Shown here piece after piece: positions 33,206 through 46,092 of a stretch of 64,000 nt of DNA. Source of the stretch: Oegoconia quadripuncta (taxonomy: Eukaryota; Arthropoda; Insecta; Lepidoptera; Autostichidae); contig OX438750.1 of the NCBI GenBank assembly GCA_949316235.1, positions 20,090,865 to 20,154,864 on the forward strand, read 5' to 3'. The notes under the pieces were generated by a model. It made no database searches. It saw only the letters and a program-made list of their open reading frames with translations, and was not told the DNA's origin. Positions within the stretch are counted from its first letter, which is position 1; each line of letters opens with the position of its first letter. Made by a program: the position numbers and the translations under genes.

Positions 33206-34506
33206 ATTCGAAGGCGGTCCCATAAATGCCCGACCTTACTTACTTACTGGCAGTTTTTATTTGATTAATTAAATACTCTTTTTAGGAAGCGTGAACATTA
33301 AGAAATTTAAATTTAGAATTCGAACGCGCTAGGTCATTTGGCATTTGTTCTGAAACATATTTAGTGAAAGTTTTCATCGAATTTTTCGACTATGGATAAA
33401 ATTGGTGTTCGTTACGTAATTCAATACTTTTATTTGAAAGGTCTCAGCTCAACTAATATCAAAGTGGAGCTAGATTCTACTTTGGGGGAGTCTGCTCCTT
33501 CATTTACAGCAATAAAATATTGGGTGGCAGAGTTCAAGCGCGGTCGCTCGAGCTGCCAAGATGAACATCGCAGTGGACGACCAAATTAGCTGACTAATCC
33601 AGAAATAGTAAAAAAAATCCACAAAACGGTACTGGAGGACCGACGGCTGAAAGTACGTGAGCTAGCAGATATGGTCGGCATTTCAAAAAGTGCAATCCAT
33701 CGTATTTTAACAGAAAACTTGGACAGGAGAAAGCTGTGCGCAAGATGGGTGCCGCGATTACTCACAGTAGAACAAAAACAGCGTCGTGAGGATGTGTCAG
33801 TCGAATGTTTAGCAAAATTTCTCAGCAACAAAGCCGAGTTTTTGCGTCGATTTATCACCATGGATGAAACATGGGTTCATGTTCATCACTTTACACCTGA
33901 GACTAAGGAACAGTCAAAACAATGGATTGAAAGAGGAGAATCAGCTCCAAAGAAGGCAAAAACAGTTCCATCGGCAGGAAAAGTCATGGCTTCAGTTTTC
34001 TGGGACGCGCGTGGCATAATTTTTATAGATTATCGTCCAAAAGGAAAAACCATTAATGGCGAGTATTATGCGAACTTATTGCAGCGTTTGAGTGAAGAAA
34101 TAAAGAAAAAACGGCCTCACTTGTCAAAGAAAAAAGTTTTGTTTCATCAAGACAACGCTCCAGTCCACACATCCGGCATTGCAATGGCTAAAATCAAAGA
34201 ATTAAAATTTGAATTGCTTCCCCATCCCTTATTCACCAGATTTGGCCCCGTCAGATTATTTTCTGTTCCCAAACCTAAAAAATGGCTCGGCGGGAAAAGA
34301 TTTTCAAGCAACATAGAGCAATCTTTGGTTAATGGGCTATTTTGAAGAGTTCGACGATTCCTACTATAGACGTGGCATTGAAGCTATAGAGCACTGGGAA
34401 AAGTGTATCGAGCTAAAGGGAAGCTATGTAGAGAAATAAATATAGTTTATCCCATTTATTTCGATTTTTCTTGGTTAGGTCGGCTACTTCTGGGACCACC
34501 CTCGTA
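33206..34506 (+). mobile_element. Mariner (DD34D) element, decayed
   Basis: Imperfect inverted ends: gaaggcggtcccataaatgc near 33210-33229 and its partner agaagtagccgacc/gggaccaccctcg at about 34481-34504. They enclose a broken transposase. Length about 1.3 kb is normal for mariner. Confidence 0.8.
33392..34439 (+). pseudogene. Mariner transposase, broken by a stop and frameshifts
   Basis: The N-terminus MDKIGVRYVIQYFYLKG and AEFKRGRSS form the first HTH. TAG at 33587-33589 interrupts right after RSGRPN, and the same frame resumes with the second HTH (VGISKSAIHRIL). The core shows D1 in FITMDETWVHVH, D2 in FHQDNAPVHTS, and D3 in the SPDLAPSDYF region, which is out of frame between about 34228 and 34285. 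KKWLGGKRF returns to the first frame, and the C-terminal ~35 codons (from about 34325) are shifted again to the TAA at 34439. Motif wording fits the mariner clade related to SETMAR. Enzymatically dead. Confidence 0.9.
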
Positions 34507-36542
34507 AGACATGTAAAAGTGGTCCTTCCTGACACAGGTGAATTATTAAATTTGCCTTCTAGGAGGAATCCAATAAACTAATATCATTATTGTTAAACTG
34601 ATCTGAAAAATTTATGTTCTGTCCATAATACACATCATCAGCCATAAAAGTTGACTCCTGGACATAGCATTTGGCGGGTTGGCGATCGCAGATTTATTTC
34701 TGTGAGTTCATTGTACCTGCTGACAACCACTCACTGGTGAGCATAACCAGTGATTATCAGCAGGGTCAACTTTTCGTAAATAACTTCCATATTCAAAATG
34801 AAATTTCTACAGAAATCACTGTTTAGGTTTTTTCTTCGTTGAAGCGTTCGGGCTCAAGCTCTAATTTTAAATTGGGGTATTTAGAACCGAACAAGGCTAA
34901 CTACAGGACAAATATTTCAAACCACTCATCACATGCAGGAGCAAATATATGGTCTGATTGGGTCGTGTCAGCGGCAAGATGAGGATTGTAGAGGGTTTGA
35001 GAGACACTTTTCCTTTTCCTGTTTTGAAAAAGAAATATTCTTTATTTCAGGGCTACACAGGCCAATCAAAGTCGTCAAAACGTCGACATCTTCACCCACT
35101 AATAATCATATATCCATTTGATGAGGCAAACGTAAGAGCTGTTGTGATATTATTTTCATATATTATGGGGGAATTTCATAGAAATACATAATAATCAGTA
35201 ATGTTGCGACGACACACACGCTTTGTCAGCGTAGCCATCGAGACTGACAGATGCATTTGATTTGTAGTTTAACTTAACACGTGCATACATAAAAGGTTTA
35301 TTTAAATTGTTACGGAATATTTTATTGTTTACATCGATATTGGCGTTTATATATATATTTCTTTCTTGTATATGTACCACTTTATGCAATAAAACTTTTT
35401 ATCTATTATTTTCTTTTTTCTCTGTCGCATCATAAATTGTAAAAATACTTATTTAAAAAGAGCAACCCCTGAGTTTCTTGCCCGTTCTTCTCCGGGGAGC
35501 ACGTTTTCGCTCTCGCTCTTTTCAAATGTTATTTTTATAACTTACAAAATATAACTGAATTGAGTTTGTAATAATATGAGTTTTGTAAGTGGATTTTTGC
35601 GGAGACAGCCGAATAACGATAATTTTAGAAATATTCTGTCGATAATAAAAGCCCTAACAGATGTTCCGATTTGGCTGGCGCCGACCACCCAACCACGACC
35701 AAAACGGAACATCTGTAAGGTGGTCGGCCCAACATAATTATTATTAATACTGGTTGGCTGTGGTCGACTCGCCGGCACATCCGACAAGCAGTGTGGCCAA
35801 CAAATAAGTTAGCTCTCCACCAGATTCAACTTCTAAAACCACGAGAAAACCACTAACATAAAACGGTCCTACTCTCATAATCGCTGAATTTTCCACTAAA
35901 CAAACTAGTAAATATTTATAAAAGAAAACAATACATGTTATTAATTAGTTTTCTTTATCATAATGAAATATTAACAATCACTTAATAAATCATACAATTT
36001 AGGAAATCAATAAGTCAGTAGTTAAGTTAGTAGTTATAATTAAGACATTTAGTAGTTATGGTTGAAATGGTGGACTAAAGAAACTCGCACACACATACCG
36101 ACATACATTAATCTGACAACATTACACACCATTTGTGGGCAGTCGTGCAAAAACTGAAGTTTTTACCCGACTGCCCAAAGAAGGAGGGTAATGTTTTTCG
36201 AGTATATGTAAGTATGTACGTAGATTTATCAATCAACGGAATATCAATATCAATCAATAAGAATCAACGGAATCGTTCGTTCGTCTTTCAGTGGTGCCTA
36301 CACTGTAAAAGTAAATAGTCTTGAAAATTAAACAAAAATAATATACCAAAACGTATCAGTGGTATAGTGATCGCATTTCACATACAACTAGAAAATTCCA
36401 CCAGGCACTAAAAGCAATATTTCCCCACTAAAGGGGAGGCTAAAATCACCAGTTTTAGTGGAAAATCCACTAAGTTGACACTACTGGCAATGGGCAACTG
36501 TCCAACCTACCATTGAAGTTGACCGGTAGGAACTTTCTTACA
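34507..36542. other. Non-coding DNA with short inverted repeats
   Basis: A hairpin (ctgctgacaaccactcactgg ... accagtgattatcagcag, shown in parts: ctgctgacaacc, actggt, accagt, tatcagcag) is at 34716-34763. An inverted pair acagatgttccgattt / aaaacggaacatctgt is at 35658-35718. A repeat end, tacccgactgcccaaagaag then gagggtaatgtttttcgag, is at 36157-36200. No gene recognised. Confidence 0.4.
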
Positions 36543-36826
36543 GCTAGCGTTGCCATCTCTAAAAATCAGATAGCCGGACTTAGCCGCTAAAAAAGCCGAA
36601 CGTTGGGTCTCAAAGCCGGACGCTAAAAACACATTTATATAACAAAGTTTTAAATCCGGATTATCATTTCCATATTTTCCTTTGGCAGAAACGTGCTTAG
36701 AGTCCACTTGTTTATTAATGTTTCATTTAAGTAAGAAAATAAACCGAACGCAGTCAAATTTAGCCGGACAAGAGGTCAAAAAGCCTAACATTGTCCGGCT
36801 TTAGCCAGCAGGATGGCAACGCCAGT
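36543..36826. mobile_element. Inverted-repeat element with gcgttgccatc ends
   Basis: Ends ctagcgttgccatc (36543) and gatggcaacgccag (36813-36826). The interior has repeated 'agccgga' words in both orientations (tagccggacttagccgc; tttagccggacaagagg), giving a folded, imperfect palindrome. Confidence 0.6.
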
Positions 36827-37199
36827 TACAGCTTACCTTTGTACATAATTTCTTATTGTTTTGTACCTGTATCTTTTTATTATTTTCTGGACAATAAAAG
36901 AATAAAGACAGAAAGAACCCCCACAGATATTATTATCATTTTCATGACCTATTTCGCTTAATTATTTATGCCACTGTAAAGTTTGACACCCGCCTCGTAT
37001 ATTTCTTGAAGCCTCGCAGCTTGTCCTCTGAGAGTCGGGAGCAATCTGAACCTAAATTCACGCCACGCGCACGTCTTCTATCTACGCTGTCCACGAGCCT
37101 ACTTCCATAGTACCGGCCGGCGGGCGTTGCGTTGACCAATTTTCATAATAAACATACATTGTATATCGTCAATATGTCGCTAAGTAATCGGTCACTAAT
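36827..37199. other. Non-coding DNA
   Basis: A GC-rich patch ccggccggcgggcg lies at 37114. No frame supports a gene. Confidence 0.35.
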
Positions 37200-37239
37200 A
37201 AAAGAGATATAAATTTTAGTGACCAATACTCAAGAAGAT

Positions 37240-37430
37240 GCAATAGCACACCCAGGTGCATTAGATCTAACGGGGCGTAGTATTTGTGTATCTAGGTGAC
37301 TTACCGGGGCATTGAGTCTAACGGTAAGTAGACTTTATTCACCTAGGTGATTCATAGGTGTATTACCTAAATGTAACGATAACATAGAATAGACTTAGTT
37401 CACCCAAGTGAGTGGGTGCATTTAAACGGA
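37240..37430. repeat. Degenerate ~50-bp internal repeat
   Basis: Related words recur at 37252 (ccaggtgcattagatctaac), 37291 (ctaggtgacttaccggggca, then ttgagtctaacgg), 37340 (cacctaggtgattcatagg) and 37400 (cacccaagtgagtgggtgca). About four diverged units. Confidence 0.45.
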
Positions 37431-38665
37431 AACTTGGTTAGACTATATATCATTTTTTTTTATTAAATGCAACATTTGAAAAATAAATCGCGAGGATTTT
37501 TGTCAGGTAGGTAGCTAATACCTATGTTTTAAACTCCTAGAACTCTTGAACAGCAAAGAGCCCCACAGAAGCTATACCATTAGAATTATTTTCTTTGACG
37601 ATACCTACACACATAACGTCACGATCTTTATCCCAAATGGGGTGGTCAGATGTACCCCAAACATAACCGTTTGGGTGTTCCAAACACGTTTAAACAAAGT
37701 TTAACGCTTGATAACATTTTTTTTTAATAATATGAAATGGTTTGGTTCTATTTTTTTACGTGTCGGAATCACACGATAATTTTTATTCAATTCGAAAGAT
37801 ATACTGAAAGGACTAAGCATTCTCACCGGTTTCACCATTCTGCCCGGCCCCGCCACATGACACACTGCGCGCGGAACGAGGCAGGTGCGGAACGGCAACA
37901 GCGCGCGGCCGGCCCTCTTGACAAGTCGAGTTTGAGGAAAGGTTTGACTGCAAAACATTCAAACAACCGCGCGGACCGAGCCGGTTGTATGTATTATAAT
38001 TAACTGTGGCGTTCAGTAATAGATGTCACACTAGTGATGCCCGATATGTTTCTTTGTATCGCATCGCAATGTATCATCATAAATTAATTGATTGATTTAT
38101 TTATTCATACAGAATCAACAGCATAATCACAAAATATACCTATACAGTACATAGGTACCTATATCGATACACGATTTATATGGTATATTTTGAATCGATG
38201 TAGTTAATATCGTATTGAATTTTTAAATAATAAGACGCTTATCCTCATATGTAGGTTTAATTTATTAATTATAATTTCAAAAAAATAAACACTAAAATAA
38301 TAATTATCATAATTTTTATTACACATAAAAAAGAAAAACCGCATTACATATAAGTTTTAACCTATATCATTCATGGCAACTAGACTACAGAAAATATCGC
38401 GTAATTTTTAACATGTGGGTCGATTATAGTTTGTATGAAAGATATTTTGGTTTACCCTTCAGGTGCGTACGGAATAGAGGTAGACAATTAGAATACTTTT
38501 AATAAATGTTACATCCGTTTCTTTAAAATTATTAAATATCCAACGCTTATGGTCTTTTGTGGCAACTTCACATTTAAAAAGAACGTCGGTATACAAAATA
38601 TGGTGCTTTCTTTATTTATATAGCTGCGATCATTTTATTTCGAGAGAATAAAACGTACGCTAAAG
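37431..38665. other. Non-coding DNA including a CpG-rich patch
   Basis: 37855-37990 is GC-rich (gcgcgcggccggccctc), possibly promoter or 5' exon. A LINE tail-like start (attgattgatttatttattc) is at 38087. No recognised gene. Confidence 0.3.
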
Positions 38666-38757
38666 ACAATTTGTCGCCGTCAATTATAGCGTCATGTTAC
38701 GATTTGATTAGGTAGATCCTAATCAAATCGTAATCGCTATTGACGGCGACAAATTGT
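38666..38757. repeat. 92-base near-perfect hairpin
   Basis: The left arm starts acaatttgtcgccgtcaatt and ends gattaggt. The right arm starts cctaatcaaatcgtaa and ends gacggcgacaaattgt. The loop is about 5 bases, with one asymmetric bulge (tcatg) on the left arm. The size suits a tiny MITE or a microRNA-like precursor; no evidence separates these. Confidence 0.75.
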
Positions 38758-40242
38758 TACCTATCTAGGTTAACAGTTTTTTCCCATAAATGATGACATC
38801 GGTTACAAATAGATTCATCATCATATCAACCACTGGACGTCCACTGCTGAATTTTCTATTTGAAAGCCAGTTTGAAATTTAAATAAAACCTTCGATTAGT
38901 ACCTTCTTTTGTTCCATGTTTCGGAGTAAAAATTATAGTTACCTTTTTAAATTACACAACAGATATGACTTTTGATAGTATTTTATTCAGCCGCTAAACA
39001 CGACAGATAAGAATTACAAATTTGCCGGCCGCTGTTAGCATGTAAACGATCAGTACAGCATTTTCGATTTATCTCTAAGCAGGTTGTCAAAATAATGCCT
39101 TAATTTCCGAGCATGTTTGAGAAAATATACCTACTACTAGCTTTCATACCCGGGAAATAATTTTATCGAGAATATGTTCCATTTTTTTTATCCCGCGGGA
39201 ACTACTCACTTTATGGGGATAATAATTCCTATTTTAATCCAAGGTACGCTTCGCCGTGATTGAGCAACAAACAAACATACATCCAAACTTCTCATTTATA
39301 ATATTAAGTAGTTAGATTAAATGCGAAAGTAGCTCTTACGAGTAAATCTCTGAACTGATCGTATTTAAATTTTGCAGAGGCAGCCTCGGACCTTGATAAT
39401 AAATAAATTTTTATTTCAGATCATACAATCCATAATGGGTTTACTAACTCCTTAAATGCCCGTTAGAACTCTTAACGAAATACTTACCCACGCATAAAAT
39501 ATCTTTAAATCCAAAAATTAAAAGCCCCGAAGAATCATGTAGGCACCTAATCAATCGTTATTTGTACGTTTAACGAAGAATACTGTATTGGGCAATTTGC
39601 TTTACTTTTTACTATGTACTTATGTATAAAATATTAAGTAAGTGCATTGTGCATGAATTACGTTATTATAATTGAAAGAAAATGTTGACACACTCGTAGA
39701 TACACAAAGCAATGACTGTAACTTAAAACAAGAATAGCTATTCGCAATACATATTACAAATTATTGTACATTAAGGACTGGTTACGCCGCGGGTGCACGG
39801 GTAAATTCGGTATTGGAGTCCGAGTCAGCGCTACTCACACAACAATCGAACCGCTCGCACCATTCACTCACACATCTGTGGCTTACAGCACAGTATATAT
39901 TACTACTAACGTACAGTAGCGACACTAATGTTTTTGCTATTTTAAATTTTAACAATAAAATAGGATGTGTGTGAAAGTATGAGCGATTCTAAAAATATAG
40001 GTGAGATAAATAATGAAATTAATAAAAATAGATAAAACTTCAAACTGATTTATTTAGGTTACCAATTTGGATTTTGAAACGCATTTTTAGTTTAAAATAT
40101 ATGTCGGGAAGGCGGGCGTTGCTAGCGACCGGGACGTCGCGTCGCCAGACATCTCATGGTATATGAGGGTTGCTCCGATGGGTTGCTCGGGCAATTGCGA
40201 TATTATGTCAAGCTACTATAGGTGAATATGATATCGGAATGA
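38758..40242. other. Non-coding DNA with dispersed repeats
   Basis: A LINE tail remnant (catcatatcaaccactgg then acgtccactgctga) is at 38819-38850. A dispersed repeat with actactagctttcatacccg...catttataatattaag is at 39130-39308. A CpG-richer patch lies at 39785-39900. Nothing coding recognised. Confidence 0.4.
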
Positions 40243-40502
40243 CACTAGGATTTAATAGGACGAGATAACGGTCTGCCACTGATAAAGCGCAGGCCCGATC
40301 ACCTTAAGCTCTGTGAGGAGGCAATGACAGACTACTTCATGACCATGAAACCTGAGATGCTTTCGGTGAAGGGTAAACATTTGAATATCCCTCATGCTAT
40401 CCAACTTGGCCCTCGTGTGCAATCTGTGGGATTCATCCGGTCTAGTCTACAATCCCTCCTGCTCAAATTCGACCCTCCGAATCTTTCGACTCGACGGAGA
40501 TA
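40243..40502 (+). pseudogene. Unrecognised open stretch, possible captured exon
   Basis: After a TAG just upstream, one frame stays open for about 86 codons. It contains LPLIKRRPDHLKLCEEAM and YFMTMKPEMLSVKGKHLN, then QSLLLKFDPPNLSTRRR-stop. Base composition is richer in GC than the flanks, and the peptide looks protein-like (amphipathic segments, few low-complexity runs). I do not recognise a family. No obvious splice acceptor precedes it. Confidence 0.25.
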
Positions 40503-43500
40503 AAAAGTAATCAAAGTCACCCACGCTCGTTAATGTGCTACGTGTTGGTACATCGCCTTCGACGGCCTTATGAATGATCATTAGATTGGCATTTATTTGC
40601 TATTTATTTGTACTCGCACATAAGAAATTTTACATATTAAAAAAAAAAACTAAAACAATAAAACACAAGTACAGAAACATTAAATATTATGTGTGTGCCG
40701 CAGTATACAAAAAAAGCTACAGCTCAGTATGTGGATTTGCCCGAGGCGGGCAAACAGCCTTTGTGTCAAAGAAAATAAATACAAAACAAAATTGCAAACT
40801 ATACTTTTTAAGTAAATTTGTTTTGTATTTATTTTCTTTTGTACAATAAAGCATTTACAAACAAACTAACAAACAAACACTGGTATTCTGCCGGAACCCG
40901 AGGGTTGATCACATGGTACAAATGGAATTTTTAAATGTGTTTGGTGTTATTAAAATAAACTAAAAACTAACATAATTGGTAAATGAATTTTGGTGTAAGA
41001 GTACAGTAAGTGAATATTGAGTTATTCCTGTACCATATTGGATTCAATTAATAAAATATACCTATTTAACAAAGAAGATTGGCAGTTGGGGTACCCTATG
41101 AAATCGGGGAAATCGGTAACGTTTCGTAATTGGGCTGTATTCAATTTATAGATCATTCTTATATAGGTATTTACCAGGTTAAAATATCCTTATAGCACAT
41201 GGAGGTAATAAATAATTAAGAAAATACATTGGAGATATTTTATAGAACAACAGAGAGCATAATGCACAATGCTTGCAAAAACAAAACGCATACAACTGTC
41301 AGAATGACAGTGTTTCCATTGTAACAATTTTCAGCAATTATATCTATTTTTAATAATAATATCATTCGTCGTTTTTTTTTTTTCAAAATCGATTGGGCAG
41401 AATGGGTTTGATCCCTTTGCTTTCCAACAGTGTTGGAGAATAAACTAAAAAAAAGGATTGGGCAGTTAGTGTTGCCATTCGAACACGTAGTGAAAAGCCG
41501 AGCATCGCTCTAGTTGTAAACTCTTACGTGACCTTAAGCTTTCTTAAGAGACCTATAATGAGAGATCACGTTTCAATGCTATGAGTCATTGCTGCTAAGA
41601 CCATTGATTTGTCTTTTAGTACTGATGTATCTGGGACGAGAAAAATCTACCAGAAAGTACGTAGAATTAGGTACCTATAAATAAATTAAATTACCTACAT
41701 CTACCTACTTATTTGCTTGATATTTGTATTAGCTTCGAGGTGCAGCTGAAAATACATGGTCGCCTGCTAATCTTCTTTTTATTATAATTATACAATACAT
41801 TAATAATTAATGAAAAATTAAGCAATTATTGCAATTTTAAATTTAATATCAAATGTACATTATAAATGTGCAAATTAAACCTCCAGTCTATAGCCTTTTA
41901 TTGCTTAATAAAAATATCTTTTTGTGATAGAACCACAGTTGAAAGGTAGCGGTCTGGGATCCCAATTTTCTGCGTTTCCATCAAAAAACATTATATTTGG
42001 TTTTAAATTTTTGGTTTTCATCTCAGTATTCTTATAGGATGAGGTATTATGCCTGATGTGCAGACCTAACATTACTGTAAACGTCACTGCACCGCTTCCG
42101 GCGATACCAGCGCCACCTGGTACACTTCCCGCAGCAAATTGTACTACGATAGTCATGCGATGGCTCAAATTGTCTTCAAAAATTCCTCATCACGTTGAAT
42201 CACATAAACTGTCATTGGCATAGTTTCACCAAACCAAATACCAAGCACGCAGAAGTCTCTAATAGTCTATAATAATAGTCGCCCTAAATAGTATTATAAA
42301 AAAAATCTAGCAAATATATATATTTTTAATGAAGACATTTTTAAATTTTTGAAATATAAAAATATTTGACTTTTGAACGTTTCGAACTTTTCGAACTTTT
42401 GCATTTTTGAACTATGTTAAAAAAATATCAAAATCGATGCGCTAACAAAAAGGCGTAAAGAATTCCACGTCACAATACTCAGCATCATCACATAAGCCAT
42501 TCAAAAAAAAAATCGAAATCGGTTCATAAACAAAAAAGTTCCATCAATTGCCCCGGATGTTACATAAAGTAAACTTAAGATCGATCTTGAGTTCAATCTT
42601 AAGATGCTATGTTGTGAGAAAAAACATTTCACAATTTTTTGTCAACACAAGTTCGATTTCAAACTTGAGATCGATTCACATTTATATGGGGTCTATAATA
42701 GGTACTGTCCTTACTGCACCACACTATACGGGAACCTTGTATACGTATACAACGCTACTTTCCGCGAAATTCTTAAGTCGTGTGCGACACAAAGCGACAT
42801 GCTCTCACCTTGAAGCCTTGCGGCGGACTGAGTTGCCTGGACTGCTGCTGCGTGTAGTGCCGTGCTACAGTGCAGTGTTTTCGAGGTATCGCGGCGCCAT
42901 ACTAATTTGTATGAAGATTTCGGGCGCAGAAATTCCGCAAGTTAATAAAATGATTAATAAATCCAGATGTATTTTATCGTAAAATAAAAAATATCATTAA
43001 CTTCTATGTTTCTTGTTTAATTATAGAAAATTAATTGGGTTCTCATTCTTATTTACGCCATACCGACAATGCGACAGTGCGTTTTCCGAGTTTCTAGCTT
43101 ATATTTAATGGTGTTTTTGCATAAATCAACAAGTTTCATCCCAAATACGATTATTTTATTGGAAAGTTAATATTATACAGGTAAGCCATTGATTTTCATT
43201 AATAATTGCTTTACGTTTTCTATGTAAAACTATGACATTCTGATAACGCGATTTCCTGGTACTGACCCTTAATCACCATAACACAAGCTCAAAATATACA
43301 TAAAATGAGACGTTAAGTAGTAGTGTCAATTACATAATAATTACAACTGCCTAATTAATCTTAATTAAATTTAAGAGCCCATTAGCGAAAAATATAACTA
43401 TAATTGTCAATTTGGTTACCTATCACGAATGCGATTTTTTTTTTTCGAATTTTAATTGTTCGAAAACGTTTCCCATATCTTTGTTTTCTATATGTTTCAT

Positions 43501-44429
43501 TTCACCGAAAATGCATTTTACAGAAGTTCGAATGTACGATATTCAAATGTAATTTTTTTTAATTTAAATATGTTTTAAAGTTCAACCGAATGCTTAACCG
43601 AAGCATCTATTGCCAGACGTTTTGGTTTTCAGAATATTATTAACAATATTATAAAAACACAGCCTAACATCGAAGGTTCTGAACCTAACCAACAGTAGGG
43701 TCTGGGTGCTCCGACCCATTTATTTACTTAATTTAATGATGCAATTATGTGAAATAGGCTACAAACGCGACCGTTAAATTACAAAATTAACGCTTTATTC
43801 AATGATGATTTTGAAAAAAATGATTAAACTACCTATGCCAATACCTTCTATTTCACTTACCTAATATGCCCTAATTTTTTCCTTACGCTAAAAAAAACTC
43901 ATCAACCATTAAACATTGATATTACATAAAATTTATGCATTATGTATGAAAGATAGGTGCAGTGATTAATGAATGATAGAATAACAACTGCGAAACGAAA
44001 ATTTTACGCAAAAAGACCTCTGCGATACAAAATTATCAACAAACAAATTATGTAGGGTGGTTTTATAGTAAATGTTTTCAAAAATGTTTATCCACATTAG
44101 TTACAAAATATAAGTAGATACCTAGTTCATAGAAATTTGTCTTTATGCACTTCCAAATTCACTGTATCAGTTTCGATACGAGTATAATAGTTATATAAAA
44201 CTGAGTAGATATCTATAAAACTTGTGGTACGTAAAGCACACCTCAACTAGATTAGGTTACTATGCGATTGTCCCTTGTCATTACATCGAAAATTGTAAAG
44301 GCCACTCTGACATCGACGTTCATTTTTCTATATTTTCACTTCGTATGTGAGCTGACATCTCGTGTAAATAAGACAATGCGCCTGACAACGATGATACTCT
44401 CATGATGAGAATTCCAAAAATCTAAAAAA
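40503..44429. other. Non-coding DNA left of the DIRS element
   Basis: A LINE tail with acaataaagcatttacaaac and then aaac repeats lies at 40840-40880, next to a 24-base inverted pair around aaataaatacaaaacaaa at 40780 and 40820. Open frames at 41905-42168 (minus) and 42548-42982 (plus) have no recognised domain. The inverted words aaacttaagatcgatcttga / caatcttaagatg near 42571-42606 resemble the MITE family at 29924. Poly(T) tracts lie at 41370 and 43438. Confidence 0.4.
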
Positions 44430-44472
44430 ATAGAAACGTTTTACCTAAAAATAAAACGGTTATTAAATATTA

Positions 44473-44626
44473 TTATTCGAAGGCTAATAAAATATGAGAG
44501 TAGCATCATTCATTTCCCGTGTTTTCAAGCCGTGCACGTCACGTACGCCCGCTATATCCGTCTCTTTCCCACGACTCCCCACTTTCGCTCCCCACTACCA
44601 CCAGCAGTTTTGTGGCGCGGAGGCGC
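44473..44626 (+). repeat. DIRS left inverted terminal repeat
   Basis: attattcgaaggctaataaa, then gagtagcatcattcatttcc and on to ttttgtggcgcggaggcgc. Pairs with 50498-50652 with only a few differences, such as cacgtacgcccg against cacgtccgcccg. Confidence 0.88.
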
Positions 44627-44691
44627 ACATATTTTAGCTTCATTGAATCTCGAATTATTAGTATATGTACATAGGACACCAGGCAGATTTT

Positions 44692-44803
44692 AAAATATTA
44701 GGCTTCGAATAAGGTAAGTATATTTAATAACCATTTTATTTTCAGGTAAAACGTTTCTATTAAATTACTTGACCGTTATTCGAAGCCTAATAAAATATGA
44801 GAG
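44692..44803 (+). repeat. DIRS internal complementary region
   Basis: 44692-44760 is the reverse complement of the left outer end (44430-44490). 44761-44803 is the reverse complement of the right outer end (50624-50666). The junction at 44760/44761 therefore records the circle junction of the two element ends. Confidence 0.88.
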
Positions 44804-45053
44804 ACGTGTTTGTTATCGCCTGGTGGTAGTGGTATGTGTAGTAACCAAAGATGCCAATGTGATTGATTACTTATAAGAATGCAATAAAAATACTTCAAAT
44901 TATTAAATTATTTAATTTATTTAATTTAATTATATTTAATAAACAATTTATTTAATTATTAAGTTTTATTTTCCAATCTAATCATAAATACATCAATATT
45001 TATTAACTTATATAATAAACAAGTCTAATGTGGCAGAAATCAACTCCACATTA

Positions 45054-46031
45054 TCAAATGACAGACTCGAAATTTGCTGTAATTATAGGTGGGTTACCCA
45101 CGGTTTGCTTAATTTCGCTGCGATAAAATTTTCGAAAGGTATTGGCTGATTTCCAATTACCTCTTGTAAGTATATCGTCTAGTGGGACGTTGTGGTTCCA
45201 AGATTTTGATGCTACTGCAGATCGGAAGCTGCCGGGGGTTGCGTTAATTCCAGCCTCTTGTAATAATTTCCTCAGCCAGCCGCCAATGATCGTTCTCGTG
45301 GCTGGTTTAGGATCGCCAGTAGTGCTAAGAAATAAATTATCTGATTTAGCTACATCTCGTCTAGGCTGAGATAGTTCTATTAGATGGTTTATCCAATATA
45401 CAGGATCCAACGTTTGGTCGTCCTTGTTAGTAAGGAGCTTCCATCCTGATTGTTGATGTTTTGCAGTATCAGTTTTCGAGCTAAATGCCGGCCATAATAT
45501 AACATATCCGTCTAATCTTGTGAAATGCTCTGGAGATATTTTGAGCAACGTTAGGTCGTGCACCCGTGCAAGGAGAAGAATAGCCGCGGTACGTTTAGAT
45601 GTCTCGTATAAACTCTGGGTGTTGTGGTCTTTCTTACTCAGGTGATTAACCACTATATCTAAATCCTATATCGGGTCTTTGGTAAGTTTGGGTTTAGCTA
45701 ACTCAATAGACTTCAATACTTGTTTCACAAGTGTGTGGGAACCAAGTTTGTTTTGGTTGTTAGGATCGCAGAAAGTTGATACGACTGATTTATGTACCAT
45801 AATAGTGCTAAGTGCTAAACCATCTTTTTGGTGTAGATCGGCTAAGAATCGTGTCAGCTGCGAGCCGTTTGATTTACAAAAATCAATGCTGTATTTCTTA
45901 GCCCATAAAGTCCATCTCCTCCACGCCGGTCTGTAAGTGTTTAACGTTGACTTACGCCAACCAGACATTAACAAAGATTTTTGTTCCTCAGTCCAGTCCT
46001 CCAAGTGTGGATCCCACCCCCACACTTCCAT
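45054..46031 (-). pseudogene. DIRS tyrosine recombinase, interrupted by one stop
   Basis: Would join the circular DNA copy into the genome. The N-terminal part from about 46031 has the DNA-binding core domain (WRKSTLNTYRPAWRRW, TRFLADLHQKDGLALST). An in-frame TAG just after TKDPI separates it from the catalytic domain, which keeps the same frame. Catalytic landmarks: the Arg box in LLLARVHDLTLL, then GSFRSAVASKSW where the usual H-x-x-R His is Gly, and the nucleophile Tyr in FRKFYRSEI. The Gly may be a group trait, but I cannot verify this. About 325 codons in total, a normal size. It lies downstream of RNase H in a different frame. Confidence 0.85.
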
Positions 46032-46092
46032 ATTTCCTTGTCATTTCTGATGCTTTTGAAGGTGCCTGCCCTGTTGACGTATCTATGAGGAC

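Noticed and set aside
37200..37460. CRISPR-like periodicity
   Set aside because: The units are diverged and not separated by constant-length spacers, and the organism is a eukaryote.
41905..42168. 87-codon minus-strand frame
   Set aside because: No domain, no conserved motif and half of it is Lys/Asn-rich AT-type sequence; probably chance or a repeat fragment.
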